DNA of 64,000 bases, from the NCBI RefSeq assembly GCF_000759795.1, contig NZ_BBMZ01000014.1:62001-126000 (forward strand). Reading direction: 5' to 3'. A program made the position numbers and the translations under genes. The notes beneath the pieces are model-generated. The model saw nothing but the letters and a program-made list of their open reading frames with translations. It searched no databases and was not told the origin of the DNA. The stretch is from Pseudescherichia vulneris NBRC 102420. Its GTDB lineage: Bacteria; Pseudomonadota; Gammaproteobacteria; Enterobacterales; Enterobacteriaceae. The first letter of the stretch is position 1. Every line of letters starts with the position of its first letter. Shown piece after piece: positions 32,121 to 42,253 of the stretch.

Positions 32121-34028
32121 ATGTCATTAATTAGTATGCACGGTGCCTGGCTGTCGTTCAGCGACGCGCCGCTTCTGGATAACGCCGAGCTTCATATCGA
32201 AGATAACGAGCGCGTCTGCCTGGTCGGACGTAACGGCGCGGGGAAATCCACCCTGATGAAGATCCTTAACCGCGAGCAGGGCCTGGACGATGGTCGCATC
32301 GTCTATGAGCAGGATCTGGTCGTGGCACGTCTGCAGCAGGATCCGCCGCGTAACGTCGCTGGCAGCGTCTACGATTTTGTCGCCGAGGGTATCTCAGAGC
32401 AGGCGGAGTATCTCAAGGGTTACCATGAGATCTCCCATCTGGTGATGACCGATCCGAGCGAGAAGAACCTGAACGAGATGGCGCGCCTGCAGGAGCTGCT
32501 GGATCACTACGGCCTCTGGCAGATGGAGAACCGCATCAACGAGGTGCTGGCCCAGCTTGGCCTGGAGGCCGATATGGCGCTGGCCTCGCTCTCCGGCGGC
32601 TGGCTGCGTAAGGCGGCTCTGGGCCGTGCGCTGGTGAGCAACCCGCGCGTGCTGCTGCTGGACGAGCCGACCAACCACCTGGATATCGAAACCATCGACT
32701 GGCTGGAAGGGTTCCTGAAAACCTTCAACGGCACCATTATCTTTATCTCCCACGACCGTTCTTTTATCCGCAATATGGCGACGCGCATCGTCGATCTCGA
32801 CCGCGGCAAGCTGGTGACCTATCCAGGCAACTACGATCAGTATCTGCTGGAGAAAGAGGAGGCGCTGCGGGTTGAAGAGCTGCAAAACGCCGAATTTGAC
32901 CGCAAGCTGGCCCAGGAGGAGGTGTGGATCCGCCAGGGCATCAAAGCGCGTCGTACCCGTAATGAAGGGCGCGTCCGGGCGCTGAAGGCGATGCGTCGCG
33001 AGCGCAGCGAACGCCGTGAGGTGATGGGCAGCGCGAAGATGCAGGTTGAAGAGGCCTCCCGCTCTGGCAAAATCGTCATTGAGATGGAGAACGTCCACTA
33101 CGGCGTGGACGGCAAAAAGCTGGTCACCGATTTCTCCGCCCAGGTACAGCGCGGGGATAAAATTGCCCTGATCGGCCCTAACGGCTGCGGGAAAACCACG
33201 CTGCTGAAGCTGATGCTCGGCCAGTTACAGGCTGACAGTGGACGTATTCATATCGGCACCAAGCTGGAAGTGGCCTACTTTGACCAGCACCGTGCGGAGC
33301 TGGATCCGGATCGGACGGTGATGGATAACCTCGCCGAAGGCAAGCAGGAGGTGATGGTTAACGGTAAGCCGCGCCACGTGCTGGGCTACCTGCAGGACTT
33401 CCTGTTCCATCCGAAACGCGCCATGACGCCGGTACGTGCGCTCTCCGGCGGGGAACGTAACCGCCTGCTGTTGGCGCGCCTGTTCCTCAAGCCCAGCAAC
33501 CTGCTGATCCTCGATGAACCGACCAACGACCTCGACGTCGAAACGCTGGAGCTGCTGGAAGAGCTGATTGACGGCTACCAGGGCACGGTGCTGCTGGTGA
33601 GCCACGATCGCCAATTTGTCGACAATACCGTGACCGAGTGTTGGATCTTTGAAGGCCAGGGGCGCATTGGCCGCTACGTGGGCGGCTACCAGGATGCGCG
33701 GGGCCAGCAGGCTGCCTCTCAGGCGTATAAACAGTCTGTTACCAAAAAGGTGACAGACAATCCGGCGGCAAAAGCAGAAACTGTCAAACGCGGCGGGAGC
33801 AAACTAAGCTATAACCTGCAGCGGGAACTTGAGCAGCTACCTCAGCGGCTTGAAGAGCTGGAGGCGAATCTCACTGCGCTACAGGCACAGGTGGCCGACG
33901 GCGCCTTCTTCAGCCAGCCTCACGAGCAGACGCAAAAGGTGTTAGACGAGATGGCTGCCGCTGAGCAGGCGCTGGAAGCAGCGTTTGAGCGGTGGGAAGA
34001 GCTTGAGGCGCTTAAAAACGCGACGTAA
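32121..34028 (+). CDS. uup: ABC-F family ATPase Uup
   Basis: A soluble ABC-F ATPase with two nucleotide-binding domains. The first Walker A GRNGAGKS is at 36-43, the second GPNGCGKT at about 352-359. Signatures are LSGGWLRK and LSGGERNR, and both Walker B motifs read LLDEPTNHLD or ILDEPTNDLD. A charged linker joins the domains and a C-terminal DNA-binding coiled coil ends the 635 residues. E. coli Uup affects precise transposon excision and ribosome or replication-related processes; the exact substrate is unresolved. Confidence 0.96.
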   Translation: MSLISMHGAWLSFSDAPLLDNAELHIEDNERVCLVGRNGAGKSTLMKILNREQGLDDGRIVYEQDLVVARLQQDPPRNVAGSVYDFVAEGISEQAEYLKGYHEISHLVMTDPSEKNLNEMARLQELLDHYGLWQMENRINEVLAQLGLEADMALASLSGGWLRKAALGRALVSNPRVLLLDEPTNHLDIETIDWLEGFLKTFNGTIIFISHDRSFIRNMATRIVDLDRGKLVTYPGNYDQYLLEKEEALRVEELQNAEFDRKLAQEEVWIRQGIKARRTRNEGRVRALKAMRRERSERREVMGSAKMQVEEASRSGKIVIEMENVHYGVDGKKLVTDFSAQVQRGDKIALIGPNGCGKTTLLKLMLGQLQADSGRIHIGTKLEVAYFDQHRAELDPDRTVMDNLAEGKQEVMVNGKPRHVLGYLQDFLFHPKRAMTPVRALSGGERNRLLLARLFLKPSNLLILDEPTNDLDVETLELLEELIDGYQGTVLLVSHDRQFVDNTVTECWIFEGQGRIGRYVGGYQDARGQQAASQAYKQSVTKKVTDNPAAKAETVKRGGSKLSYNLQRELEQLPQRLEELEANLTALQAQVADGAFFSQPHEQTQKVLDEMAAAEQALEAAFERWEELEALKNAT

Positions 34029-34041
34029 TCGGGGAGTGCGT

Positions 34042-35295
34042 ATGTGCGAACAACATCATGACGCCCGGCACATTTTGTGTTCGCAATGCGACTTGCTGGT
34101 GGCGCTGCCGCCGCTTGCGCACGGGCATAAAGCAACCTGTCCGCGCTGCGGCCATACGCTGACCACCCGCTGGGATGCGCCCCGGCAGCGTCCGCTGGCC
34201 TACGCGGTAGTGGCGCTGTTTATGCTGGTGCTGGCTAACCTGTTTCCCTTCGTTAACATGAAGGTGGCAGGGGTCACCAGTGAAGTGACGCTGATGGAGA
34301 TCCCGCGCGTCATGTTCAGTGAGGACTACGCCAGCCTTGGCACCTTCTTCTTGCTCTTTGTGCAGTTCGTGCCCGCGTTCTGCCTGGTCACCGTCATCCT
34401 GCTGGTGAACCAGGTTCCGCTGCCGGATCGCCTGAAGCGCAGGCTGGCCCGCATCTTTTTCATGCTGAAAAACTGGGGGATGGCAGAGATCTTTCTCGCC
34501 GGGGTGCTGGTCAGCTTCGTAAAGCTGATGGCCTATGGCGATATCGGCGTCGGTAGCAGCTTCATTCCCTGGTGTCTGTTCTGCATTCTGCATCTGCGCG
34601 CCTTTCAGTGTGTTGATAAACGCTGGCTGTGGGACGACATCGCGCCCGCGCCAGCGCTTGCCCAGCCGCTGCGCGTCGGCATGCCGGGCATTCGTCAGGG
34701 GCTGCGCTCCTGCGCCTGCTGCACGGCGGTGCTGCCCGTTGACCAGACGGTGTGCCCTCGCTGCCACAGCCATGGCCACGCCAGGCGCAGGAACAGCCTT
34801 CAGTTAACCATGGCGCTGCTGGTTACCTCCATCCTGCTCTATCTGCCAGCCAATATTTTGCCCATCATGATCACCGATCTGCTCGGGGATAAAATGCCCT
34901 CGACCATTCTGGCCGGGGTGATCCTGCTCTGGAGCGAAGGTTCCTATCCGGTGGCGCTGGTGATCTTTATCGCCAGTATTATGGTGCCAACCCTGAAGAT
35001 GATCGCCATCGCCTGGCTCTGCTGGGATGCGAAAGGGCACGGCAGGCGCGACAGCGAGCGTATGCACCTGATTTACGAGGTCGTCGAGTTTGTGGGCCGC
35101 TGGTCGATGATCGACGTCTTTGTTATCGCCGTACTCTCTGCCCTGGTTCGAATGGGCGGATTAATGAATATTTACCCCGCAATGGGCGCGCTGATGTTTG
35201 CGCTGGTTGTCATCATGACGATGTTTGCGGCCATGACCTTCGACCCACGCCTGTCGTGGGATCGTGAGCCAGAATCAAGCCAGAAGGAGTCGTAA
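34042..35295 (+). CDS. pqiA: Intermembrane transport protein PqiA
   Basis: PqiA is the inner-membrane partner of the PqiB MCE bridge, involved in lipid traffic between the inner and outer membranes. The start at 34042 (MCEQHHDAR) follows GGGGAG and gives the usual 417 residues. Two zinc-ribbon-like Cys pairs precede each membrane half: CSQC and CPRC near residues 14-42, then CACC and CPRC near 230-250. About eight hydrophobic helices follow in two groups of four. pqiB starts 3 bp after the stop. Confidence 0.95.
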   Translation: MCEQHHDARHILCSQCDLLVALPPLAHGHKATCPRCGHTLTTRWDAPRQRPLAYAVVALFMLVLANLFPFVNMKVAGVTSEVTLMEIPRVMFSEDYASLGTFFLLFVQFVPAFCLVTVILLVNQVPLPDRLKRRLARIFFMLKNWGMAEIFLAGVLVSFVKLMAYGDIGVGSSFIPWCLFCILHLRAFQCVDKRWLWDDIAPAPALAQPLRVGMPGIRQGLRSCACCTAVLPVDQTVCPRCHSHGHARRRNSLQLTMALLVTSILLYLPANILPIMITDLLGDKMPSTILAGVILLWSEGSYPVALVIFIASIMVPTLKMIAIAWLCWDAKGHGRRDSERMHLIYEVVEFVGRWSMIDVFVIAVLSALVRMGGLMNIYPAMGALMFALVVIMTMFAAMTFDPRLSWDREPESSQKES

Positions 35296-35298
35296 AAC

Positions 35299-36939
35299 AT
35301 GGAGACCAAAGGTGGGGAAGCCAAAGTGCAGAAGGTGAAGAACTGGTCGCCGGTGTGGATCTTCCCAATTGTCACGGCGCTGATCGGGGCCTGGATCCTC
35401 TTTTATCACTACAGTCACCAAGGGCCAGAGGTGACGCTGGTCACCACCAATGCTGAAGGCATCGAGGCGGGTAAAACCACCATCAAGAGCCGCAGCATTG
35501 ACGTCGGCGTGGTGGAGTCAGCGACGCTAACCGACGATCTGACCCACGTTGAGATCAAGGCGCGCCTGAATGCTAACATGCAAAAGCTGCTGCACGGCGA
35601 CACGGTGTTCTGGGTGGTGAAGCCCCAGGTGGGCAGGGAAGGGATCAGCGGGCTGGGCACGCTGCTCTCCGGGGCCTATATAGAGCTTAAGCCAGGAACC
35701 AAAGGCGGCGTGCGTGATGATTACCAGCTACTGGACTCACCGCCGTTGGCGCCACCGGATGCAAAAGGGATCCGCGTGGTGCTCGACAGTAAAAAAGCGG
35801 GCCAGCTCTCCCCGGGGGATCCGGTGCTCTTCCGCGGCTATCGCGTCGGTTCGGTAGAGACCAGCGTGTTCGATCCGCAGAAACGGACCATGAGCTATCA
35901 GCTGTTTATCAACGCACCTAACGATCGGCTGGTGACCAGTAATGTCCGCTTCTGGAAAGACAGCGGTATCGCCGTCGATCTCACCTCGGCGGGCATGCGC
36001 GTAGAGATGGGGGCGCTGACCACCCTGTTTGGCGGCGGCGTCAGCTTTGACGTGCCCGATGGCATCGATCTAGGCCAGCCGGTGGCTGAGAAAACCGAGT
36101 TCGATCTCTACGATAACCAGCGCAGCATTCAGGAGTCGCTCTACACCCAGCACCAGGATTTCCTGCTGTTCTTCAAGGATTCTATTCGCGGCCTGCAACC
36201 TGGCGCGCCGGTAGAGTTCCGTGGCATGCGTCTTGGGACCGTCAGCAAGGTGCCGTTCTTTATGCCGGGCCTGCGGCAGGCGCTGAACGAGGACTACCGT
36301 ATTCCGGTGCTGATCCGTATTGAGCCTGAGCGGATCGCAAGCCAGATGGGGGAAAGCCCGGATATTCTCACCAACCTGCCTGAGCTGCTGAAGCAGGGGC
36401 TGCGCGGCTCGCTGAAAACCGGTAACCTGGTGACCGGCGCGCTCTACGTGGATATGGATTTCGTCTCGAAACCGCCGCCGATCACCGGCATCCGCGAGTT
36501 TGGTGGTTACAAAATTATTCCGACAGTCAGCAGCGGCCTGGCACAGATCCAGCAGCGCCTGATGGATACGCTGGATAAGATCAACAATCTGCCGCTGAAC
36601 CCAATGCTTGAGCAGGCTACCGGCACCCTCGCCGAAAGCCAGCGCACCATGCGTCGCCTGCAAACCACGCTGGATAACCTGAACAAGTTGACCGCCAGCC
36701 AGTCGGTGCAGCAGTTGCCGCAGGATATGCAGAAAACGCTGCGCGAGCTGAACCGCAGCATGCAGGGCTTCCAGCCGGGATCGGCAGCCTATAACAAGAT
36801 GGTAGCGGATATGCAGCGCCTGGATCAGGTTCTGCGCGAGCTGCAGCCGGTATTGCAGACGCTTAACCAGAAGAGCAACGCCCTGGTCTTTGAGGCGAAG
36901 GGCAAAAAAGATCCTGAGCCGAAGGGGGTTAAACAGTGA
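35299..36939 (+). CDS. pqiB: MCE-domain intermembrane transport protein PqiB
   Basis: PqiB is a single-pass inner-membrane protein whose periplasmic MCE domains stack into a syringe-like tunnel reaching the outer membrane. The N-terminal helix is at about 18-38 (WSPVWIFPIVTALIGAW). Three MCE repeats follow, starting near VTLVTTNAEGIEAGKT, KGIRVVLDSKKAGQL and FFKDSIRGLQPGAP, then a long C-terminal coiled coil. The 546 residues equal the E. coli length. The stop overlaps the pqiC GTG start. Confidence 0.96.
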   Translation: METKGGEAKVQKVKNWSPVWIFPIVTALIGAWILFYHYSHQGPEVTLVTTNAEGIEAGKTTIKSRSIDVGVVESATLTDDLTHVEIKARLNANMQKLLHGDTVFWVVKPQVGREGISGLGTLLSGAYIELKPGTKGGVRDDYQLLDSPPLAPPDAKGIRVVLDSKKAGQLSPGDPVLFRGYRVGSVETSVFDPQKRTMSYQLFINAPNDRLVTSNVRFWKDSGIAVDLTSAGMRVEMGALTTLFGGGVSFDVPDGIDLGQPVAEKTEFDLYDNQRSIQESLYTQHQDFLLFFKDSIRGLQPGAPVEFRGMRLGTVSKVPFFMPGLRQALNEDYRIPVLIRIEPERIASQMGESPDILTNLPELLKQGLRGSLKTGNLVTGALYVDMDFVSKPPPITGIREFGGYKIIPTVSSGLAQIQQRLMDTLDKINNLPLNPMLEQATGTLAESQRTMRRLQTTLDNLNKLTASQSVQQLPQDMQKTLRELNRSMQGFQPGSAAYNKMVADMQRLDQVLRELQPVLQTLNQKSNALVFEAKGKKDPEPKGVKQ

Positions 36940-37514
36940 GAAAAGGGATAATGGTCATTGCGGCGCTGCTGCTCAGCGCCTGCAGCAGCGGTAGCGAGGA
37001 GCCTCGCTACTATCAGTTACCGTCCAATCCGCAGCCGGTGACGGCTTCGGCAGGTATGATGGCAGCTAGCCAGGGGCAGCGTCAGCTGTGGATTGAGCAG
37101 GTTTCTGTCCCGGACTATCTGGCGGGCAACGGCGTGGTTTACCAGACCAGCGACGTGCAGTACGTTATCGCCAACAATAACCTGTGGGCCAGCCCGCTCG
37201 ATCAGCAGCTGCGCACCTCGCTGGTGGCGAACCTCAGCCGCAATCTTCCGGGCTGGGTGGTCGCCTCTCAGCCGATGGGCAGCGATCAGGATACCCTTAA
37301 CGTCACCGTGACCGGCTTTCATGGTCGCTATGATGGACACGTGATTGTCAGCGGCGAGTGGCTGCTTAACCATCAGGGCACGCTGATCAAGCGTCCGTTC
37401 CATGTGGAGATGACGCAGCCGCAGGATGGCTATGACGCGATGGTGAAGGTGCTGGGCGAGGCGTGGGCGCAGGAGGCCAGCAATATGGCCCGGGAGATAA
37501 ATCGCCTACCGTAA
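36936..37514 (+). CDS. pqiC: Outer-membrane lipoprotein PqiC
   Basis: PqiC (YmbA) is the lipoprotein that docks the PqiB tunnel at the outer membrane. It starts at a GTG overlapping the pqiB stop (GTGA), with GAAGGGGG upstream. The short signal peptide ends in the lipobox LLLSAC, with the lipidated Cys at residue 16. The 192-residue product belongs to the ABC_trans_aux/DUF330 family. It is slightly longer than the 187-residue E. coli form because of insertion near PQPVTASAGMMAA. Confidence 0.94.
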   Translation: MRKGIMVIAALLLSACSSGSEEPRYYQLPSNPQPVTASAGMMAASQGQRQLWIEQVSVPDYLAGNGVVYQTSDVQYVIANNNLWASPLDQQLRTSLVANLSRNLPGWVVASQPMGSDQDTLNVTVTGFHGRYDGHVIVSGEWLLNHQGTLIKRPFHVEMTQPQDGYDAMVKVLGEAWAQEASNMAREINRLP

Positions 37515-37542
37515 TCGGCACTTAAGCCTGCAATTAATCCTA

Positions 37543-37581
37543 AAAAACCACGCGTTCGTTTACGGCAGCGTGGTTTTTTTT
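37543..37581 (+). terminator. Terminator of the rlmKL-uup-pqiABC run
   Basis: AAACCACGC paired with GCGTGGTTT around a 14-nt loop, followed by eight T and C. It lies 28 bp after the pqiC stop. Confidence 0.85.
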
Positions 37582-37680
37582 CGACTACTCAGCGGGATAA
37601 AACCTGTGCCTGCTCACACTTTTTGTACAAATGAAGTTTCGTATATCTCACATTTATGACGTTGGTATGAATTTTGTGCA

Positions 37681-37709
37681 TTGACTGCACGCGGCGATCG
37701 CGCTATTTG
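37681..37709 (+). promoter_or_regulatory. Candidate rmf promoter
   Basis: TTGACT (-35) at 37681-37686, a 17-bp spacer and TATTTG at 37704-37709. The -10 is weak. Its position predicts a leader of about 65-75 nt before the rmf ATG, which fits a growth-rate- and ppGpp-regulated gene, but the assignment is tentative. Confidence 0.4.
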
Positions 37710-37781
37710 TTAGACGTGGTTGCACATTTTGTAGCCACTGTTTTCTTTTCCACCAGACTCAAACAATGAGGGAAACGAGGC

Positions 37782-37949
37782 ATGAAGAGACAAAAACGAG
37801 ATCGCCTGGAACGGGCACATCAACGTGGTTACCAGGCCGGCATTGCCGGACGCTCGAAGGAGCTGTGTCCTTACCAGACGCTGAATCAGAGATCCTACTG
37901 GCTTGGAGGCTGGCGAGAAGCCATGGAGGACAGGGTAGTTATCGCTTGA
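37782..37949 (+). CDS. rmf: Ribosome modulation factor
   Basis: Rmf dimerises 70S ribosomes into inactive 100S particles in stationary phase. The 55-residue highly basic protein begins MKRQKRDRLERAHQRGYQAG and ends DRVVIA, differing from E. coli at only a few positions (for example Leu for Met before CPYQ). The ATG follows an AACGAGG ribosome-binding site. An overlapping frame on the same strand is slightly longer but is not the gene. A bidirectional terminator lies 16 bp downstream. Confidence 0.96.
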   Translation: MKRQKRDRLERAHQRGYQAGIAGRSKELCPYQTLNQRSYWLGGWREAMEDRVVIA

Positions 37950-37965
37950 TTCTGTCTCTTTAAAA

Positions 37966-37990
37966 GAAACCTCCGCCTCGCGGAGGTTTC
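37966..37990. terminator. Bidirectional terminator between rmf and fabA
   Basis: GAAACCTCCGC and GCGGAGGTTTC form an 11-bp perfect stem with a 3-nt loop between the convergent rmf and fabA genes. Confidence 0.85.
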
Positions 37991-38004
37991 GCCTGTCAGG
38001 GGGA

Positions 38005-38526
38005 TCAGAACGCAGAGGTGTCCTTGAACAGACCCACTTTCAGATCGGTTGCGGTGTAGATCTGACGACCGTCAACCAGCACTTCGCCGTCCGCGATGCC
38101 CATGATCAGCTTGCGGTTGATGACGCGCTTGAAGTGAATGCGGTAAGTCACTTTAGAGGCAGTCGGTAAAATCTGGCCAGCCAGTTTTACTTCGCCCACG
38201 CCGAGGGCGCGACCTTTGCCTTCACCGCCGAGCCAGCCGAGGTAAAAACCAACCAGCTGCCACATGGCATCAAGGCCTAAGCAGCCAGGCATTACTGGAT
38301 CGCCAATGAAGTGGCAACCGAAGAACCACAGATCCGGTTTGATATCCAGCTCTGCTTCAACATAGCCTTTATCGAAATTACCGCCCGTCTCGCTCATTGT
38401 GATCACACGATCCATCATCAGCATGTTTCCTGCTGGTAACGGCGGGCCATTTTCGCCAAACAGTTCACCACGACCAGAGGCAAGAAGGTCTTCTTTCGTA
38501 TAAGAGGGTTTGCGTTTATCTACCAT
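38005..38526 (-). CDS. fabA: 3-hydroxydecanoyl-ACP dehydratase/isomerase FabA
   Basis: FabA dehydrates 3-hydroxyacyl-ACP and isomerises trans-2- to cis-3-decenoyl-ACP, the branch point to unsaturated fatty acids. The catalytic pair is His72 ([12 protein letters not shown]) and Asp86 (GLDAMWQ) in this numbering. At 173 residues it is one longer than E. coli, owing to an extra residue in [10 protein letters not shown]. FabR and FadR boxes lie upstream. Confidence 0.98.
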   Translation of the reverse strand: MVDKRKPSYTKEDLLASGRGELFGENGPPLPAGNMLMMDRVITMSETGGNFDKGYVEAELDIKPDLWFFGCHFIGDPVMPGCLGLDAMWQLVGFYLGWLGGEGKGRALGVGEVKLAGQILPTASKVTYRIHFKRVINRKLIMGIADGEVLVDGRQIYTATDLKVGLFKDTSAF

Positions 38527-38564
38527 GTTCTCAGTAAGCCTTATTTTAGTGAAGCACGCAGGAT

Positions 38565-38582
38565 AGCTAACACGTGTACGCT
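38565..38582 (-). promoter_or_regulatory. FabR operator of fabA
   Basis: On the minus strand the 18-mer reads AGCGTACACGTGTTAGCT, a near-perfect palindrome that fits the FabR consensus. FabR represses fabA and fabB when unsaturated acyl chains are abundant. Confidence 0.85.
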
Positions 38583-38583
38583 G

Positions 38584-38600
38584 AACAACTCCGATCAGTT
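38584..38600 (-). promoter_or_regulatory. FadR activator site of fabA
   Basis: On the minus strand the 17-mer reads AACTGATCGGAGTTGTT, which differs from the FadR consensus at about two positions. It sits 1 bp beyond the FabR box and overlaps the last codons of lonH. Confidence 0.82.
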
Positions 38601-40355
38601 AGGCGTAAACCAGCCGATCCAGCGTAGCGGCCACGGATAGCGATGACGCGCTTCCTGCTGCGTCGCCTGCGTAATACGTTCCTGAATAGTCTGGACCAGC
38701 GTGGTTTGCCCTTCGCCATCCCAGACCAGGTCTGTCAGTAAGGGTAGTGCATCGGTCACATCATCAATGGCCCAGATGAAAAATTGTTCTGCCTGGACCG
38801 CATCCAGCAGCTCCTGATGCAGGCAGAGGTGGCGCACGTTGGCCGCCGGGATGATCACCCCCTGCTTGCCGGTTAGGCCCCGGTGCTGGCAGATGGCGAA
38901 AAAGCCTTCGATCTTCTCGTTCAGGCCACCTACCGGCTGCGCCCGGCCAAACTGATCCACCGAGCCGGTAATAGCAATGTGCTGATGCAGCGGGACATCG
39001 GCCAGGGCGCTGATCAGCGCACACAGCTCGGCCATCGAGGCGCTGTCGCCGTCGACTTCGCTGTAGGATTGCTCAAAGGTCAACGACGCCGTGAAGGGCA
39101 TCTGCTGCTCCAGCTCCAGCTCGGCCATTAGGAAGGACTGCATGATCATCATGCCTTTGGCATGGATGTTACCGCCCAGCTCGGCTTTCCGCTCGATATC
39201 ATGAAACTCGCCGTCGCCGATGTGTACCACGCAGCTAATGCGCGACGGTTCGCCATAGGGGCGGGGGTGGCCAGGAAACTCAACCACCGACAGGGCGTTA
39301 ATCTGCCCTACGCGATCGCCTTCGGTCTCAATGAGGATCTGTTCGAGCAGGATCTCATCCAGCATACGCTCCGGCAGATAGCCTTCACGCCACTCGCGCT
39401 GGCTCAGCATGGTGCGCAGTTGCTCTGCGTCGAAGGTGCTCTCCTCGGTAAAGGCAGAGACCTCACGCAGCTGACGCGCAAGCCACAGCGGACAGAGCGG
39501 CAGCGTCTCCTGATCGTCGGTATAGCGTACCGCGGCGCGGATAAACGCCGGCCAGGCATCTTCAGCCGGGGTTGGCAGTCCGGCCTGCTCGGCGTTAAGG
39601 ATCACCCACTGACGCCAGGCGGCAAGCGCGTCCAGGTCGGTGATCTGGATCGTCTCTTCATACTCGCTGTAGATAGACTGGGCAGCCAGATCCGGCTCCA
39701 TCTCCTGGAAATCTGCCAGCGACTCGCGCTCGCCGACCAGAATAACCTTCAGCGTCAGCGGCATTGCGGGCACGCTAACGGGCAGGGGACGCGACTCGTC
39801 AAAGGAGACCCAGTCGAAACGCTGGCGAGTCACGATGGATTTCAGGCGCATCCAGAGCAGCGGCTGGCTCAGCAGGGTGCGCAGCGATACGACCAGCACG
39901 CCGCCGTTGGCCTGATGGACCAGGCCGGGCTCAAGGGTAATTTCATTATTGAACTGGCGCAGGCAACCGAATAGCTGCTCGGCTTCTACCCAGTCGGCAA
40001 TCACTACGTCGCTCTGCCCGGCAAAGTTCGCCTGCGCGCTGGTGGCAGGCTTCACGCTCACCGTACGGCCGGAAACGCTGTACTCGACGCCGACAACCGG
40101 CGACGTCGCGGGTTGGAGTTCACGGGCGGCGGCGGCGATCAGGGCCAGATACTCTGGCTCTTCCGGCGCTTTGGCCAGTAAAAAGCGTGACGATGCAGAA
40201 GGATGCAGCAGCTGCTCCAGCGCGTACTGCAAACGAGGTTGCGTGTCACCAAGAGAAAGCTCAGACTCAAGGTCAACGTCAGACGGTGTAAACACCTCCT
40301 GATAGCTATCGGTATCAGGAACAAGGTCTTGCCAGGCTAGTTTAGTAATGGTCAA
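38595..40355 (-). CDS. lonH: Lon-related protease LonH (YcbZ)
   Basis: A Lon-like S16 protease, 586 residues, the length of the E. coli protein. The C-terminal protease domain carries the catalytic Ser in [12 protein letters not shown] near residue 435 and the Lys in NEKIEGFF near 480. The N-terminal half is an AAA-like region without a clear canonical P-loop, so it probably differs from true Lon in ATP use. Its 3' end overlaps the FadR box of fabA, so its transcript may run into fabA. Confidence 0.92.
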   Translation of the reverse strand: MTITKLAWQDLVPDTDSYQEVFTPSDVDLESELSLGDTQPRLQYALEQLLHPSASSRFLLAKAPEEPEYLALIAAAARELQPATSPVVGVEYSVSGRTVSVKPATSAQANFAGQSDVVIADWVEAEQLFGCLRQFNNEITLEPGLVHQANGGVLVVSLRTLLSQPLLWMRLKSIVTRQRFDWVSFDESRPLPVSVPAMPLTLKVILVGERESLADFQEMEPDLAAQSIYSEYEETIQITDLDALAAWRQWVILNAEQAGLPTPAEDAWPAFIRAAVRYTDDQETLPLCPLWLARQLREVSAFTEESTFDAEQLRTMLSQREWREGYLPERMLDEILLEQILIETEGDRVGQINALSVVEFPGHPRPYGEPSRISCVVHIGDGEFHDIERKAELGGNIHAKGMMIMQSFLMAELELEQQMPFTASLTFEQSYSEVDGDSASMAELCALISALADVPLHQHIAITGSVDQFGRAQPVGGLNEKIEGFFAICQHRGLTGKQGVIIPAANVRHLCLHQELLDAVQAEQFFIWAIDDVTDALPLLTDLVWDGEGQTTLVQTIQERITQATQQEARHRYPWPLRWIGWFTPN

Positions 40356-40540
40356 TGTTGAGGTTTTATCGTCAGCTGTAAAGGGCGGAATTATAGCGTA
40401 AGCGGCAATTCAGCACACGCGGAATAGATGCTTTTACCCCTTTCCCGGTACCGCCTGGCTCACAGGATGTGATTTCTTTTCAGCAGATTGGCAAAAAACT
40501 GATATTCTGAACTAAGTTACACGGTAACACTGAGATCGCA

Positions 40541-40993
40541 ATGAAATATCAACAACTGGAAAATCTCGAAAGCGGCTGGAAATGGAAGTACCTGGTGAAA
40601 AAGCACCGTGAAGGTGAACTCATCACGCGCTATTTAGAAACCAGTGCGGCTAAAGAGGCCGTCGATCTGTTGCTGAAGCTCGAATACGAACCGGTTCGTG
40701 TTAACGACTGGATTGCGCAGCACATGAATGCCGCGTTAATGAACCGCATGAAGCAGACCATCCGCGCCCGGCGAAAACGGCACTTCAACGCCGAGCATCA
40801 GCACACGCGTAAAAAATCAATCGATCTGGAATTTATGGTCTGGCAACGTCTGGCCGGTCTAGCCCAGCGGCGGGGGAAAACCCTGTCAGAGACGATTGTG
40901 CAGCTGATTGAAGATGCCGAGCATAAAGAGAAGTATGCCAGCAAAATGAGCACCCTGAAGCAGGATCTGCAGGCGCTGCTAGGTAAAGAGTAA
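40541..40993 (+). CDS. matP: Macrodomain Ter protein MatP
   Basis: MatP binds 13-bp matS sites and organises the terminus macrodomain. The 150-residue protein has an N-terminal four-helix domain ([20 protein letters not shown]), a central ribbon-helix-helix DNA-binding region ([19 protein letters not shown] near 91-110) and a C-terminal coiled coil for tetramerisation. It shares a bidirectional terminator with the convergent ompA. Confidence 0.97.
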   Translation: MKYQQLENLESGWKWKYLVKKHREGELITRYLETSAAKEAVDLLLKLEYEPVRVNDWIAQHMNAALMNRMKQTIRARRKRHFNAEHQHTRKKSIDLEFMVWQRLAGLAQRRGKTLSETIVQLIEDAEHKEKYASKMSTLKQDLQALLGKE

Positions 40994-41020
40994 CGCGTTT
41001 TTCAGCCGAGAACAGACAAT

Positions 41021-41048
41021 AAAAAACCCCGCAGAGCGGGGTTTTTTT
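41021..41048. terminator. Bidirectional terminator between matP and ompA
   Basis: An A-run, CCCCGC, loop AGA, GCGGGG and a T-run. The arrangement is symmetrical between convergent genes. Confidence 0.94.
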
Positions 41049-41061
41049 ATAAGACGTAAAC

Positions 41062-42120
41062 TTAAGCCTGCGGCTGAGTTACAACGTCTTTAACGCCTTT
41101 AACTTCGATCTCTACGCGACGATCCGGAGCCAGGCAGTCGATCAGTGCCGGACGAGCTTTCACGTTGTCACAGGTGTTGCCAGTAACCGGGTTAGATTCG
41201 CCCATACCACGTGCGGAGATCTTGTTGGACGGGATACCTTTAGAGATCAGGTAGTCAACAACAGACTGAGCACGTTTCTCGGACAGACCCTGGTTGTAAG
41301 CGTCAGAACCGATACGGTCGGTGAAGCCCAGAACAACAACGGAACCGTCTTTCGGATCCAGGTTGCTCAGCTGGCTGTACATCTGATCCAGAGCCTGCTG
41401 GCCTTCTGGTTTCAGAGTCGCTTTGTTGAAGTTGAACAGTACGTCAGACTTCAGAGTGAAGTGCTTGGTAGAAACCTGCGGAGCCGGAGCCGGAGCCGGT
41501 GCAACAACCGGAGCTACGTCTTCCTGCTGGCCGAAGCGGTAGGAAACACCTACGCTCAGCATACCGTTGTCTTGACGGGTGCCCAGAGTTTTAGCATCGC
41601 CAATGTTGTTAACCCACTGGTATTCCAGACGGGTAGCGATGTCACGGGTCATTGCCCACTCTACGCCACCAGCGAATACTGGGGAAACACCGGTATCGTG
41701 GTCTTTGAAAGATGCGCCAGTGCCAGGAACCTGAGCTTTAGCATCTGCACGCCATACCATACCACCCAGGCGGGTGTAGATATCAACGTCGTCAGTGATT
41801 GGGTAGCCCAGTTTAGCGGTCAGCTGAACGCCCTGAGATTTGAAAGCACCGTTTACGTTGTCGCCTTTGTACGGCTCACGACCTAACCAGTCATAACCGA
41901 GTTCGAAACCAACGTACGGGTTAACCTGGTAGCCGCCGTATGCGCCAGCGCCGAGCTGGTCTTCACGGGTCGGGCCATCATTAGGAATGAAGCCATTGTC
42001 GTGGTACTGGGACCAGCCCAGTTTAGCACCAGTGTACCAGGTATTATCTTTCGGAGCGGCCTGCGCTACGGTAGCGAAGCCAGCCAGTGCCACTGCAATC
42101 GCGATAGCTGTCTTTTTCAT
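41062..42120 (-). CDS. ompA: Outer membrane protein A
   Basis: OmpA is an eight-stranded beta-barrel joined to a periplasmic peptidoglycan-binding domain. The 352 residues start with the signal [21 protein letters not shown] (1-21). The barrel runs to SYRF near residue 195, then a Pro-Ala hinge ([12 protein letters not shown]), then the OmpA_C domain with the [11 protein letters not shown] disulfide loop and [13 protein letters not shown]. Compared with E. coli, surface loops differ but the length is similar. A strong constitutive gene with a long, structured leader. Confidence 0.98.
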   Translation of the reverse strand: MKKTAIAIAVALAGFATVAQAAPKDNTWYTGAKLGWSQYHDNGFIPNDGPTREDQLGAGAYGGYQVNPYVGFELGYDWLGREPYKGDNVNGAFKSQGVQLTAKLGYPITDDVDIYTRLGGMVWRADAKAQVPGTGASFKDHDTGVSPVFAGGVEWAMTRDIATRLEYQWVNNIGDAKTLGTRQDNGMLSVGVSYRFGQQEDVAPVVAPAPAPAPQVSTKHFTLKSDVLFNFNKATLKPEGQQALDQMYSQLSNLDPKDGSVVVLGFTDRIGSDAYNQGLSEKRAQSVVDYLISKGIPSNKISARGMGESNPVTGNTCDNVKARPALIDCLAPDRRVEIEVKGVKDVVTQPQA

Positions 42121-42253
42121 TTTTGCGCCTCGTTATCATCCAAAAATCGCCATGAACTTCTCGCCAGAGAAAACACGGTTAAATCCTTCACCGGGGGCAT
42201 TGCTCAATATTAACTCTACCGATATCTTCGGCTTATGCCGAGCACCCCTGGCG
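42121..42253 (-). promoter_or_regulatory. ompA 5' leader with MicA target
   Basis: The leader matches E. coli ompA: a 5' stem-loop around CTCGGCATAAGCCGAAG (about 42230-42246) and GATAACGAGGCGC immediately before the ATG (about 42125-42137), the region paired by the sRNA MicA. The stem-loop is known to stabilise the mRNA. Confidence 0.78.

Noticed and set aside
37766-37963. 65-codon frame overlapping rmf in another phase
   Set aside because: The rmf frame gives a near-perfect ribosome modulation factor; the overlapping frame is a shadow.
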